This document shows positions 1-5,385 of a stretch of DNA of 5,385 bases, one piece after another. The notes beneath the pieces were generated by a model that saw nothing but the letters and a program-made list of their open reading frames with translations, was not told the origin of the DNA and searched no databases. The position numbers were made by a program, and so were the translations under genes. Each line of letters starts with the position of its first letter. Position 1 is the first letter of the stretch. Origin of the DNA: Roseovarius sp. UBA3070 (GTDB lineage: Bacteria > Pseudomonadota > Alphaproteobacteria > Rhodobacterales > Rhodobacteraceae); assembly GCA_002366775.1 (NCBI GenBank), contig DFBW01000246.1, positions 1 to 5,385 of the forward strand. Reading direction: 5' to 3'.

Positions 1-504
1 CAACCTGCTGACTGGCCTGCGGGATCATTGCTGGTGCGGCTGGACCAGACACCACAGCAAATCTTGCTGAACGAGACCTCGCTGGGGCAAGAGCGCCATT
101 ATCGTGCGGGGCCGGGGGACAAGTTTTATACCGACCCGTCGTTCCAGCATGCGGTGCTGGCGTTTGAAGGGATTGGCCTTCGCCCCTATAGCCCGGTCCA
201 CCTGACCGCACGGCCAATGGAGGAGGGCCACCTGCAAGTTGAGTGGATTCGCCGCACACGCATTGGGGGCGATCGCTGGGATACGCTTGAAGTGCCGTTG
301 GGCGAGGAAAGTGAACGCTACTTGGTGCGGGTGACCCAAAATGGGCAACTGCTGCGCGAAGAATTCACCACGGCCCCCAATTGGATCTATACCACAACGC
401 AGATGGCGGCTGATGGGCAATCCGGGTTTTACCAGATTGAAGTGGCGCAAATCTCAGCCAGCTTTGGCCCCGGACCCCATGCCGAAATCACGCTGGCTGC
501 TTGA
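1..504 (+). CDS. GTA/phage baseplate 'host specificity' protein, C-terminal part (5' end outside window)
   Basis: The frame is open from base 1 and gives the last 167 residues of a larger protein. The sequence matches my memory of the C-terminal end of the large tail/baseplate protein (ORFg15, Rcc01698-like) of the Rhodobacter capsulatus gene transfer agent: the string GIGLRPYSPVHL, the WIRRTRIGGDRW segment, the EVPLGEESERYLVRV segment and the closing VAQISASFGPGPHAEI are all typical of that family's tail. In GTAs this protein sits at the tip of the tail, where it connects baseplate and fibres and is thought to take part in contact with the recipient cell envelope. It is the last gene of the standard GTA structural cluster, and the strong hairpin 14 bases after the stop fits the end of that operon. 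Whether the rest of the cluster is present and intact cannot be seen here; a decayed prophage tail gene is the main alternative. Confidence 0.85.
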   Translation, partial: QPADWPAGSLLVRLDQTPQQILLNETSLGQERHYRAGPGDKFYTDPSFQHAVLAFEGIGLRPYSPVHLTARPMEEGHLQVEWIRRTRIGGDRWDTLEVPLGEESERYLVRVTQNGQLLREEFTTAPNWIYTTTQMAADGQSGFYQIEVAQISASFGPGPHAEITLAA

Positions 505-517
505 GCGGAACATTCTG

Positions 518-543
518 AAGCGGCCCCCTTTTTGGGGCCGCTT
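518..543. terminator. Hairpin terminator after the GTA tail gene
   Basis: A perfect 10-bp stem (AAGCGGCCCC at 518-527 with GGGGCCGCTT at 534-543) closes a six-base loop, CTTTTT. It begins 14 bases after the stop of the tail gene. There is no long T-run after the stem, which is common for terminators in GC-rich alphaproteobacteria. Being symmetrical, it could also end transcription from the small minus-strand ORF that stops at 581. Confidence 0.75.
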
Positions 544-580
544 GGCATTGTAGAACGTGATGCAGGTCCTGACGAGCCGC

Positions 581-769
581 TCAGCCGCGGGCGCATTCGA
601 TACATTTGAGTGCGGCGGGGTCCTGCTCGACAGTGGCCCGAGAGGCCTCGCCAGTTGATCCTCGCCCTTCCAGCGCGCTGATTGTGGCCCGTCTCAGCGC
701 GCGAAACTGTGCCAGTTCTGCGTCATTCATTTGCGTGATCGCTCTTATCACTGCTTTGCATTTTACCAT
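581..769 (-). CDS. Small hypothetical protein with C-terminal CxxC
   Basis: This frame encodes 62 residues from ATG at 769; a GTG two codons upstream (775) and an internal ATG at 730 (49 residues, starting MNDAELAQFRALRR) are other possible starts. I do not recognise a family. The middle looks like one amphipathic helix rich in Ala, Arg and Leu, and the end (LKCIECARG) carries a CxxC pair. There is no signal peptide or membrane segment. The ribosome binding site is weak (AGGTG three bases before ATG 769; AAGAG about 12 bases before ATG 730). It is divergent from cysE and convergent with the GTA gene, sharing the 518-543 hairpin. An overlapping plus-strand frame (606-788) is less protein-like. 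The gene may not be real; compositional plausibility and position are the only support. Confidence 0.35.
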   Translation of the reverse strand: MVKCKAVIRAITQMNDAELAQFRALRRATISALEGRGSTGEASRATVEQDPAALKCIECARG

Positions 770-789
770 TTGCACCTATCTGGTATAGT
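762..789 (+). promoter_or_regulatory. Putative sigma-70-type promoter of cysE
   Basis: TTTACC at 762-767 (4 of 6 matches to TTGACA) and TATAGT at 784-789 (5 of 6 matches to TATAAT) are 16 bases apart, which predicts transcription starting near 796 and a leader of about 20 bases before the cysE ATG at 816. This is pattern matching only; the -35 half is weak. Confidence 0.45.
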
Positions 790-803
790 CAATGCCTGAG
801 ATA

Positions 804-808
804 AGGAG
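804..808 (+). promoter_or_regulatory. Shine-Dalgarno site that fixes the cysE start
   Basis: AGGAG at 804-808 lies seven bases before ATG 816. An in-frame ATG at 792 lies upstream of this site, has no ribosome binding site of its own and falls just after the proposed -10 box, so 816 is preferred. Confidence 0.8.
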
Positions 809-815
809 CACCGCC

Positions 816-1631
816 ATGGCCAAAACACGCGCAAAGCTGGCAGAACTTGACCCGGTTTGGGTTCGTATCCGCGAAGAAGCCCATGATGCGGTTGGAGCTG
901 AACCACTGATGGGCGGGTTGGTGCATTCGTCAATTCTGCACCATGATAGCCTGGAAACAGCGCTGGCGTACCGGATTTCGCTGAAACTGGCGTCAAGCGA
1001 GATGCCCGAACAAATTCTGCGCGAGATTTGCGACAACGCTTATGAGGATGATCCCGAGCTGGCCATGGCCGCGCGCGCTGATCTGGTGGCGGTGCGGGAT
1101 CGTGATCCGGCGTGTGATCGTTTTATCCAGCCCCTGTTATTTTTCAAAGGTTTCCAAGCCATTCAGGCCTACCGCGTGGCGCATTGGTTGTGGACACAAG
1201 GCCGGCTGGATCTGGCGCGGTTCTTTCAGATGCGCGCCTCTGAGGCGTTTGGCGTGGACATTCATCCCGGTGCCGTGATCGGCAAGGGGATCATGATCGA
1301 CCACGCACATTCCATCGTGATCGGTGAAACGGCGGTGGTGGGCGATAACGTGTCGATGCTGCATTCGGTCACTTTGGGCGGCACCGGCAAAGAAGAACAA
1401 GACCGCCACCCCAAGATTGGAGATGGCGTGCTGATCGGAGCCGGGGCCAAGGTGCTGGGCAACATCACCGTGGGCCATTGCAGCCGGATTGCTGCCGGGT
1501 CTGTGGTGCTGGAAGACGTGCCGCCCTGCAAGACCGTGGCGGGTATCCCCGCGCGGGTTGTGGGCGAGGCAGGGTGTGAGCAACCCTCCATGAGCATGGA
1601 TCAGTTGCTGCAATCTTGTCCGGGCAGCTGA
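816..1631 (+). CDS. cysE: Serine O-acetyltransferase
   Basis: CysE transfers acetyl from acetyl-CoA to L-serine, giving O-acetylserine, the first committed step of cysteine synthesis in the cytoplasm. The protein is 271 residues (E. coli CysE is 273). Residues about 5-110 form the helical N-terminal SAT domain; from about 145 follows the left-handed beta-helix of hexapeptide repeats. Residues known in E. coli all line up with an offset of five: D92 as D97 (RDPA), D143 as D148 (VDIHP), D157/H158 as D162/H163 (MIDHA) and H193 as H198 (DRHPKI). The LGGTGK motif at 187-192 and the AGIPARVVG segment near 242-250 are also typical. It is probably monocistronic with its own promoter. The extreme C-terminus (QSCPGS) lacks the terminal isoleucine by which enterobacterial CysE docks into CysK, so formation of the cysteine synthase complex is doubtful. 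No clear terminator follows. Confidence 0.96.
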   Translation: MAKTRAKLAELDPVWVRIREEAHDAVGAEPLMGGLVHSSILHHDSLETALAYRISLKLASSEMPEQILREICDNAYEDDPELAMAARADLVAVRDRDPACDRFIQPLLFFKGFQAIQAYRVAHWLWTQGRLDLARFFQMRASEAFGVDIHPGAVIGKGIMIDHAHSIVIGETAVVGDNVSMLHSVTLGGTGKEEQDRHPKIGDGVLIGAGAKVLGNITVGHCSRIAAGSVVLEDVPPCKTVAGIPARVVGEAGCEQPSMSMDQLLQSCPGS

Positions 1632-1746
1632 ACGCTCAGATCGCCATATCCTGAATGGACGACCAGCGGCGCCATCACGCAAGACATTTTATTTCAGCAC
1701 CGGGAGAAGCACATTGCCTATCCTGCCGCCGCCAAATGGTAGTGAT

Positions 1747-1766
1747 TTAGTCACCGCTTAGTCACC
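1747..1766 (+). repeat. Two direct copies of TTAGTCACC, 11-base period
   Basis: TTAGTCACC occurs at 1747-1755 and again at 1758-1766, with two bases between, so the copies lie on the same face of the helix. The first copy also has a GTGA at 1742-1745 that mirrors its TCAC. They lie in the 222-base gap between cysE and the Hint gene, about 90-110 bases before the Hint ATG, a usual place for a regulator to bind. No convincing -10/-35 pair was found between the repeats and the ATG. Rest of the gap: no RNA gene and no clear terminator. Confidence 0.45.
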
Positions 1767-2451
1767 TTTTTTGAAGATGCTTGGCCCTGATCCCCACGCG
1801 TGAACGTGATTCTGCGTTTGCAGGGGCAATACAGGCTGCTGAGAGAAAAAATAATGGCGACGATATATGACCTGATTGAGGTCACCGAGATCAGCGCGAA
1901 TACAACCTATTCGTCCGACAATGGCAATCTGCTGGGCGTAGTTGACGGCATGTCCGGGTCCTCATTGGATGATGGTGAATTCGACTGGAATGACGATGTT
2001 GTGATTGATGGTGTCACCTACAACATTGACGAGATCCAGAAATCAACCACCGCTGGTTCGTTTACGGAAGCCGACGGCACAAACCATATTTTTTATTCGT
2101 CTGGAGAAACCAACCCGGATGCGGTTTTCCTTGTCTTATCCGATATATCCGATCCCACTAATGTCCGGTACTTTATCATTCCCAACGACAAATACGCGGA
2201 TATGAACGTAGAGACGATCCAGACCGGTGGTATAGGCAATGTTGGCTTTGGTGATACAAAAATCATCTCTACCGTGGATGATAACGTAAATACCGTGTGC
2301 TTTGCCCGTGGCACATTGATTGAGATTGCCAACAACCGCCAGGTGCCGGTTGAGGATCTAGAGCAGGGCGATTGGGTCATGACCGCCGATCATGGCATGA
2401 ACGAGATCAAGTGGATCGGTGCGTCAAAAATTGGCGAACAGACGCTTGCAC

Positions 2452-2501
2452 AACACCCCAACCTGCGCCCGATCCGGATCAAAAAGGGGCGTTGGGGTGT
2501 T
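2452..2501. repeat. 11-bp perfect inverted repeat around the Hint frameshift
   Basis: AACACCCCAAC at 2452-2462 is the exact reverse complement of GTTGGGGTGTT at 2491-2501. Inside it, GCCC (2467-2470) can pair with GGGC (2487-2490), and GATCCGGATC (2471-2480) is itself a palindrome. The transcript could therefore fold into a stable imperfect hairpin whose inner part contains the A5G4 run where the reading frame changes. Both arms also encode family-typical protein (HPN on the left, ALG on the right). Confidence 0.8.
2483..2489 (+). other. Heptamer A AAG GGG at the frame break
   Basis: Read in the upstream frame this is A AAG GGG, which fits the X XXY YYZ pattern of -1 ribosomal slippage: both the lysine and glycine tRNAs would pair well after slipping one base back, and the -1 frame continues directly into the rest of the Hint domain. 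Against recoding: the stem begins only one or two bases downstream rather than five to nine, and no Shine-Dalgarno-like stimulator is visible 10-14 bases upstream. A one-base loss from the A or G run explains the break more simply. Confidence 0.3.
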
Positions 2502-2978
2502 CCATGCCTGCGCAGAATTTGTATGTTTCCCCGCAACACCGGATTTTGGTGCGTTCAAAAATTGCACAGCGGATGTTTGATGAACCAGAGGTTCTGGTCG
2601 TGGCAAAACACCTGCTCGAGCTGGAAGGCATCGACATCGTGGATGATGCCAAAGATGTTGAGTATTACCATATCCTGCTCGACAATCACGAAATCCTTAT
2701 TGCAAATGGCGCTGCCTGCGAGAGCCTGTATCTGGGCGCGCAGGCGCTCAAATCAGTTGATCCAGAAGCAAAACGGGAAATCTTTCAGATTTTTCCGGAG
2801 ATTTCTGAATGGGGCGATGGTGTGCGGTCGAGCAGAACCCTCGTTCAGGGGCGTCATGGCCGCACGCTGGCGGCTCGGCACAAAAAGAACAACCAGTGGC
2901 TGATCCAGTTAGAACATGGTTCGAAGACGTTAATGAGCGCCCAAAGCAGCCCGGGTATCTAGTCTGCGGGCAGGCTGA

Positions 2979-4265
2979 TCAGGCCAGCATCACCATCGGG
3001 TTCTCAAGGTTGTCTTTGATGGCGTTCAGCACTTCGGCCCCCAATGCGCCGTCAATCACACGGTGATCCACGGACAAGGTGACAGACATGACCGTGGCCA
3101 CTGCCAATTCGCCATCCGCGCCGACCACAGGTTTCTTCGCTCCGGCCCCAACGGCCAGAATGGCGCCGTGTGGCGGGTTGATCACCGCATCAAAATTGTC
3201 GATCCCGAACATGCCGAGGTTGGAAATGGCAAAGCTGCCGCCCTGATATTCATGTGGGGCCAGCTTGCGATCACGCGCCCGCGCTGCGAGGTCTTTCATT
3301 TCTGCCGACAAGGCCGACAGTGATTTACGCTCGGCATCTTGCAGGACCGGCGTAAACAACCCTCCTTCGATTGCCACCGCCACCGCCACATCCGAGGGCT
3401 TAAGCTGTAACACCCGATCCCCCGCCCACACGGCATTGGCCGTGGGCACCGCTTGCAGCGCCAGCGCGCAGGCTTTGATGATGAAATCATTGACCGATAG
3501 CTTCACACCGCGGCCTTCCAGCTGTTTGTTCAACTGGCTGCGGAACTTCAGCAATGCATCCAGTTGAATATCACGGCGCAGATAGAAATGCGGGATGGTT
3601 TGTTTGGCCTCAGTCAGGCGCGCGGCAATTACCTTGCGCATACCGTCCAGTGGGATTTCTTCGTACTCGCGGCCCTCATACATGGCGGCGATGGCCGAGG
3701 ACGACGGGCCAGCAGGTGCCGGAGCCGGTGCCGCAGCAGGAGCCGGTGCCGGGGCAGAGGCACCGGGTTGAGCGGCCTCAACATCGGCCTTTACGATCCG
3801 GCCATGGGGGCCTGACCCTGTGAGGGTGGCCAGATCCAGACCTTTTTGCGCGGCAATCCGGCGTGCCAAGGGCGACGCAAAGATACGCTCGCCCGCAGCC
3901 GACGCCGGGGCGGCTGGAGCAGGGTTAACGGCGGCAGCAGTGGGCGCCTCTTCAGCCTCTTGCGTGGCTGTCTCGGCAGGGGCGGGCGTTGGCGAGGAGG
4001 CGTCTATATCATCAGCACTTTCGCCATCTTCCAGCAGCACGGCAATCACGGTATTCACTTTCACCGCTTCGGTGCCCTCCGAGACCATCAGCTTGCCGAC
4101 AATACCTTCGTCAACGGCCTCAAACTCCATCGTGGCCTTGTCGGTTTCGATCTCGGCCAGCAGATCACCGGACGACACACTATCGCCTTCCTTGACCAGC
4201 CATTTGGCCAATGTGCCTTCTTCCATCGTTGGCGACAGGGCGGGCATGAGAATTTCTGTAGGCAT
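2979..4265 (-). CDS. pdhC: Pyruvate dehydrogenase E2, dihydrolipoamide acetyltransferase
   Basis: E2 is the core of the pyruvate dehydrogenase complex: its lipoyl arm takes the acetyl group from E1 and its catalytic domain passes it to CoA, giving acetyl-CoA. The 428-residue protein shows the full order of domains: one lipoyl domain (about 1-80, lipoylated K43 in [10 protein letters not shown]), an Ala/Pro/Glu linker, the peripheral subunit-binding domain (about 128-164, [17 protein letters not shown] and [11 protein letters not shown]), a second Ala/Pro linker (about 165-190) and the acyltransferase domain (about 200-428) with the catalytic DHRVIDGA motif, H401 and D405. A single lipoyl domain is normal for alphaproteobacteria. 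It starts 12 bases after pdhB. The other 2-oxoacid dehydrogenase E2s (succinyl or branched-chain) are less likely because of the neighbouring PdhB and the mitochondrial-type [17 protein letters not shown] start. No terminator is seen after its stop. Confidence 0.96.
   Translation of the reverse strand: MPTEILMPALSPTMEEGTLAKWLVKEGDSVSSGDLLAEIETDKATMEFEAVDEGIVGKLMVSEGTEAVKVNTVIAVLLEDGESADDIDASSPTPAPAETATQEAEEAPTAAAVNPAPAAPASAAGERIFASPLARRIAAQKGLDLATLTGSGPHGRIVKADVEAAQPGASAPAPAPAAAPAPAPAGPSSSAIAAMYEGREYEEIPLDGMRKVIAARLTEAKQTIPHFYLRRDIQLDALLKFRSQLNKQLEGRGVKLSVNDFIIKACALALQAVPTANAVWAGDRVLQLKPSDVAVAVAIEGGLFTPVLQDAERKSLSALSAEMKDLAARARDRKLAPHEYQGGSFAISNLGMFGIDNFDAVINPPHGAILAVGAGAKKPVVGADGELAVATVMSVTLSVDHRVIDGALGAEVLNAIKDNLENPMVMLA
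3711..3756. repeat. Short repeat coding the E2 Ala/Pro linker
   Basis: GGAGCCGGTGCC occurs at 3721-3732 and 3739-3750, an 18-base period (six codons), flanked by AGCAGG at 3711-3716 and 3735-3740. It encodes the Ala-Pro-rich flexible linker of PdhC (residues about 170-186). Such linkers commonly vary in repeat number; this is a coding low-complexity repeat, not a mobile one. Confidence 0.5.
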
Positions 4266-4273
4266 TGCGCTGT

Positions 4274-4279
4274 CTCCTT
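4274..4279 (-). promoter_or_regulatory. pdhC ribosome binding site overlapping the pdhB stop
   Basis: On the minus strand AAGGAG (4279 to 4274) lies eight bases before ATG 4265 and shares bases with the TAA stop of pdhB (TAAGGAG). This suggests co-transcription and translational coupling, so that E1-beta and E2 are made in proportion. Confidence 0.85.
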
Positions 4280-5385
4280 ACCGGTAGGTCACTTGTTTCA
4301 CCGCGTCGATCACTTCGGCGGTGGATGTCAGGGCCAGCTTTTCAAGGTTGGCGGCATAGGGCATGGGCACGTCTTTACCGGTGCAATTGATCACCGGCGC
4401 ATCAAGATAATCAAACGCGCGTTCCATCAAGGTGGCTGAGATGTGATTGCCAATCGAGGCGACGGGCCAGCCTTCCTCAACCGTCACACAGCGGTTGGTC
4501 TTCATGACACTGGCAATCACCGTGTCATAATCAAGCGGACGCAGGGTGCGCAGGTCGATCACCTCGGCTGAAATGCCATCTTCGGCCAATTTGTCAGCGG
4601 CTTCCAGGGCGAACTGCATCCCGATGCCAAAGCTGACGATAGTTACATCCGTCCCCTCGCGCCAAATGCGGGCCTTGCCAAAGGGAATGGTCAGATCATC
4701 CACCACAGGCACGTCAAAGCTGCGCCCATAAAGCAGCTCGTTCTCCAAAAACACCACCGGGTTGGGATCGCGGATCGCGGTTTTCAGCAGGCCTTTGGCG
4801 TCGGCCGCCGAATAGGGCTGCACCACGCGCAGACCGGGCACCTGGGCATACCATGCCGCGTAATCCTGGCTGTGCTGGGCCCCCACGCGCGCGGCCGCCC
4901 CATTGGCACCGCGGAACACGATGGAACAACCCAGCTGACCGCCGGACATATAGTTGGTTTTGCCCGCCGAGTTGATGATCTGGTCAATCGCCTGCATGGC
5001 AAAGTTCCAGGTCATGAACTCAACAATGGGCTTCAATCCGCCCCAGGCCGCGCCCACACCGATCCCGGCAAATCCGTGTTCGGTGATCGGCGTGTCGATC
5101 ACGCGTTTGGCGCTAAATTCTTCCAGCAGCCCTTGGGTGATTTTGTAAGCACCCTGGTATTCTGCCACTTCCTCGCCCATCACAAATACGGTGTCATCGG
5201 CGCGCATTTCTTCGGCCATCGCCGTATTCAGTGCCTCGCGCACGGTCATCTGTTTCATTTCCGTGCCTGCGGGCCAGTCGGGGCTGTTGTCGGGGGCAGG
5301 GGCCGCCGGGGCAGCGGCCACAGGGGCGGATGCTGCGGGCGCTTGCTCAGCGGGGGGGGCGGCTGGCGCAGGCGCGCTGGAGGCG
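4278..5385 (-). CDS. pdhB: Pyruvate dehydrogenase E1 component, beta subunit (N-terminus outside window)
   Basis: Together with the alpha subunit, E1-beta decarboxylates pyruvate using thiamine diphosphate and loads the acetyl group on the E2 lipoyl arm. The window gives 368 C-terminal residues. Counting from the edge, residues 1 to about 35 are an Ala/Pro linker, then comes the transketolase-like pyrimidine-binding domain with [12 protein letters not shown] (70-81, containing the TPP-activating Glu), [17 protein letters not shown] (about 100-116), [10 protein letters not shown] (170-179) and ENELLYG (214-220), then the C-terminal transketolase domain ending in [11 protein letters not shown]. 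The match to E1-beta, including mitochondrial PDHB, is very strong. The frame is open to the window edge through Ala/Pro codons; GTG 5321 is just a valine in the linker, not a start. The linker implies a longer PdhB of the alphaproteobacterial type with its own N-terminal lipoyl domain. It is followed 12 bases later by pdhC; pdhA would be expected further right. Confidence 0.97.
   Translation of the reverse strand, partial: ASSAPAPAAPPAEQAPAASAPVAAAPAAPAPDNSPDWPAGTEMKQMTVREALNTAMAEEMRADDTVFVMGEEVAEYQGAYKITQGLLEEFSAKRVIDTPITEHGFAGIGVGAAWGGLKPIVEFMTWNFAMQAIDQIINSAGKTNYMSGGQLGCSIVFRGANGAAARVGAQHSQDYAAWYAQVPGLRVVQPYSAADAKGLLKTAIRDPNPVVFLENELLYGRSFDVPVVDDLTIPFGKARIWREGTDVTIVSFGIGMQFALEAADKLAEDGISAEVIDLRTLRPLDYDTVIASVMKTNRCVTVEEGWPVASIGNHISATLMERAFDYLDAPVINCTGKDVPMPYAANLEKLALTSTAEVIDAVKQVTYR
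5351..5360. repeat. G8 homopolymer in the pdhB linker
   Basis: Eight G on the plus strand at 5352-5359 (C8 in the coding strand) encode Ala-Pro-Pro within the PdhB linker. The frame is intact through it. It is the longest homopolymer I noticed in the window and a possible slippage or sequencing-error point. Confidence 0.7.

Larger units (their letters stand above)
1854..2962 (+). pseudogene. Hint_2-type (intein/hedgehog-like) protein, interrupted by a -1 frameshift
   Basis: The gene reads in one frame from ATG 1854 to about 2489 and continues in the -1 frame to a stop at 2960-2962; joined, this gives about 369 residues. Residues 1-145 are an acidic domain rich in Asp, Asn, Gly and Thr that I cannot name. 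The Hint domain starts at C149 (VCFARGTLIEI) and runs through VPVEDLEQGDWVMTAD, HGMNEIKWIGA, HPNLRPIRIKKG; then in the second frame GALGCSMPAQNLYVSPQHRILV, EVLVVAKHLLEL and ILIANGAACESLYLGAQAL. These are the blocks of bacterial Hint_2 proteins (Pfam Hint_2), whose fold is that of inteins and hedgehog autoprocessing domains; the actual role in these orphan proteins is not established. Without a frame change, translation would run to 2903 with a meaningless tail. ATG 1854 is chosen because GAGAG lies eight bases upstream and the protein then begins like its family; GTG 1800 has no support. Sampled stretches are about 40-48% GC versus about 60% in cysE and pdhB. A sequencing error would make this an intact CDS. 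Confidence 0.8.

Noticed and set aside
25..450. 141-residue minus-strand ORF
   Set aside because: It is the complement of the GTA tail gene, which has clear family motifs on the plus strand; the minus product looks like no protein I know.
792..815. Upstream ATG for cysE
   Set aside because: No ribosome binding site before it and it lies right after the proposed -10 box; ATG 816 has AGGAG at good spacing.
1644..1662. CCAT/ATGG and nearby GGCGCC as a cysE terminator
   Set aside because: Stems of only four bases or without a loop; too weak to call.
1137..1682. 181-residue minus-strand ORF (and 1262-1597)
   Set aside because: Shadow of cysE, rich in His, Arg and Pro from antisense reading of a GC-rich gene.
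1714..1761. 15-codon leader ORF (TTG start, GGGAG seven bases upstream)
   Set aside because: Very short, rare start codon, no attenuator-like hairpin after it; likely chance.
1800..1853. GTG 1800 as start of the Hint protein
   Set aside because: No ribosome binding site, and the extra 18 residues do not resemble the family's N-terminus.
2975..2982. CTGATCAG palindrome at the pdhC stop
   Set aside because: Eight-base loopless palindrome without T-run; not a terminator, expected by chance.
3820..4439. Long plus-strand ORFs over pdhC/pdhB
   Set aside because: Antisense shadows of the lipoyl domain and Ala/Pro linkers; the Ser/Ala and Gly/Arg-rich products are typical artefacts.
5319..5321. 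GTG as start of pdhB
   Set aside because: The frame is open upstream with continuing Ala/Pro linker, and no ribosome binding site precedes it; it is an internal valine.
1..5385. tRNA, rRNA, CRISPR, insertion sequence or riboswitch
   Set aside because: No cloverleaf, spaced repeats, transposase motifs or conserved leader structures were seen on either strand.

Overview
The window reads as chromosomal DNA of an alphaproteobacterium of the Rhodobacterales, most likely the Roseobacter group of Rhodobacteraceae. Three things point there: the 3' end of a gene-transfer-agent (GTA) type tail gene, a lipoyl-linker type pyruvate dehydrogenase E1-beta next to E2, and an orphan Hint-domain protein of a kind common in that group. 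These assignments come from recognising protein families by eye; no search was run.

Layout, left to right. Positions 1-504 (+) are the last 167 codons of the large GTA/phage baseplate ('host specificity') protein, closed by a strong hairpin at 518-543. Positions 581-769 (-) hold a small, uncertain ORF ending in a CxxC-containing tail. A likely promoter (762-789) and a clear Shine-Dalgarno then lead into cysE, serine O-acetyltransferase, at 816-1631 (+). A 222-base gap (1632-1853) contains two head-to-tail 9-base repeats 11 bases apart. Positions 1854-2962 (+) carry a Hint_2-type protein whose frame is broken by one missing base near 2481-2490, exactly inside an 11-bp perfect inverted repeat. 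On the opposite strand, converging on it with only 16 bases between stops, lies pdhC (2979-4265, -), preceded by pdhB (4278 to beyond the right edge, -); the two are spaced as an operon, with the pdhC ribosome binding site overlapping the pdhB stop codon.

Functionally, pdhB and pdhC encode two parts of the pyruvate dehydrogenase complex, which makes acetyl-CoA from pyruvate; CysE uses acetyl-CoA and serine to make O-acetylserine for cysteine synthesis. The two units are neighbours but transcribed separately and I see no sign of shared control. The least conventional part of the window is the Hint gene: lower in GC than its neighbours, with an acidic N-terminal domain I cannot name, and with a frameshift that is either a simple mutation or sequencing error, or (less likely) a recoding or split-gene arrangement, since a slippery heptamer and a possible restart codon lie at the break.
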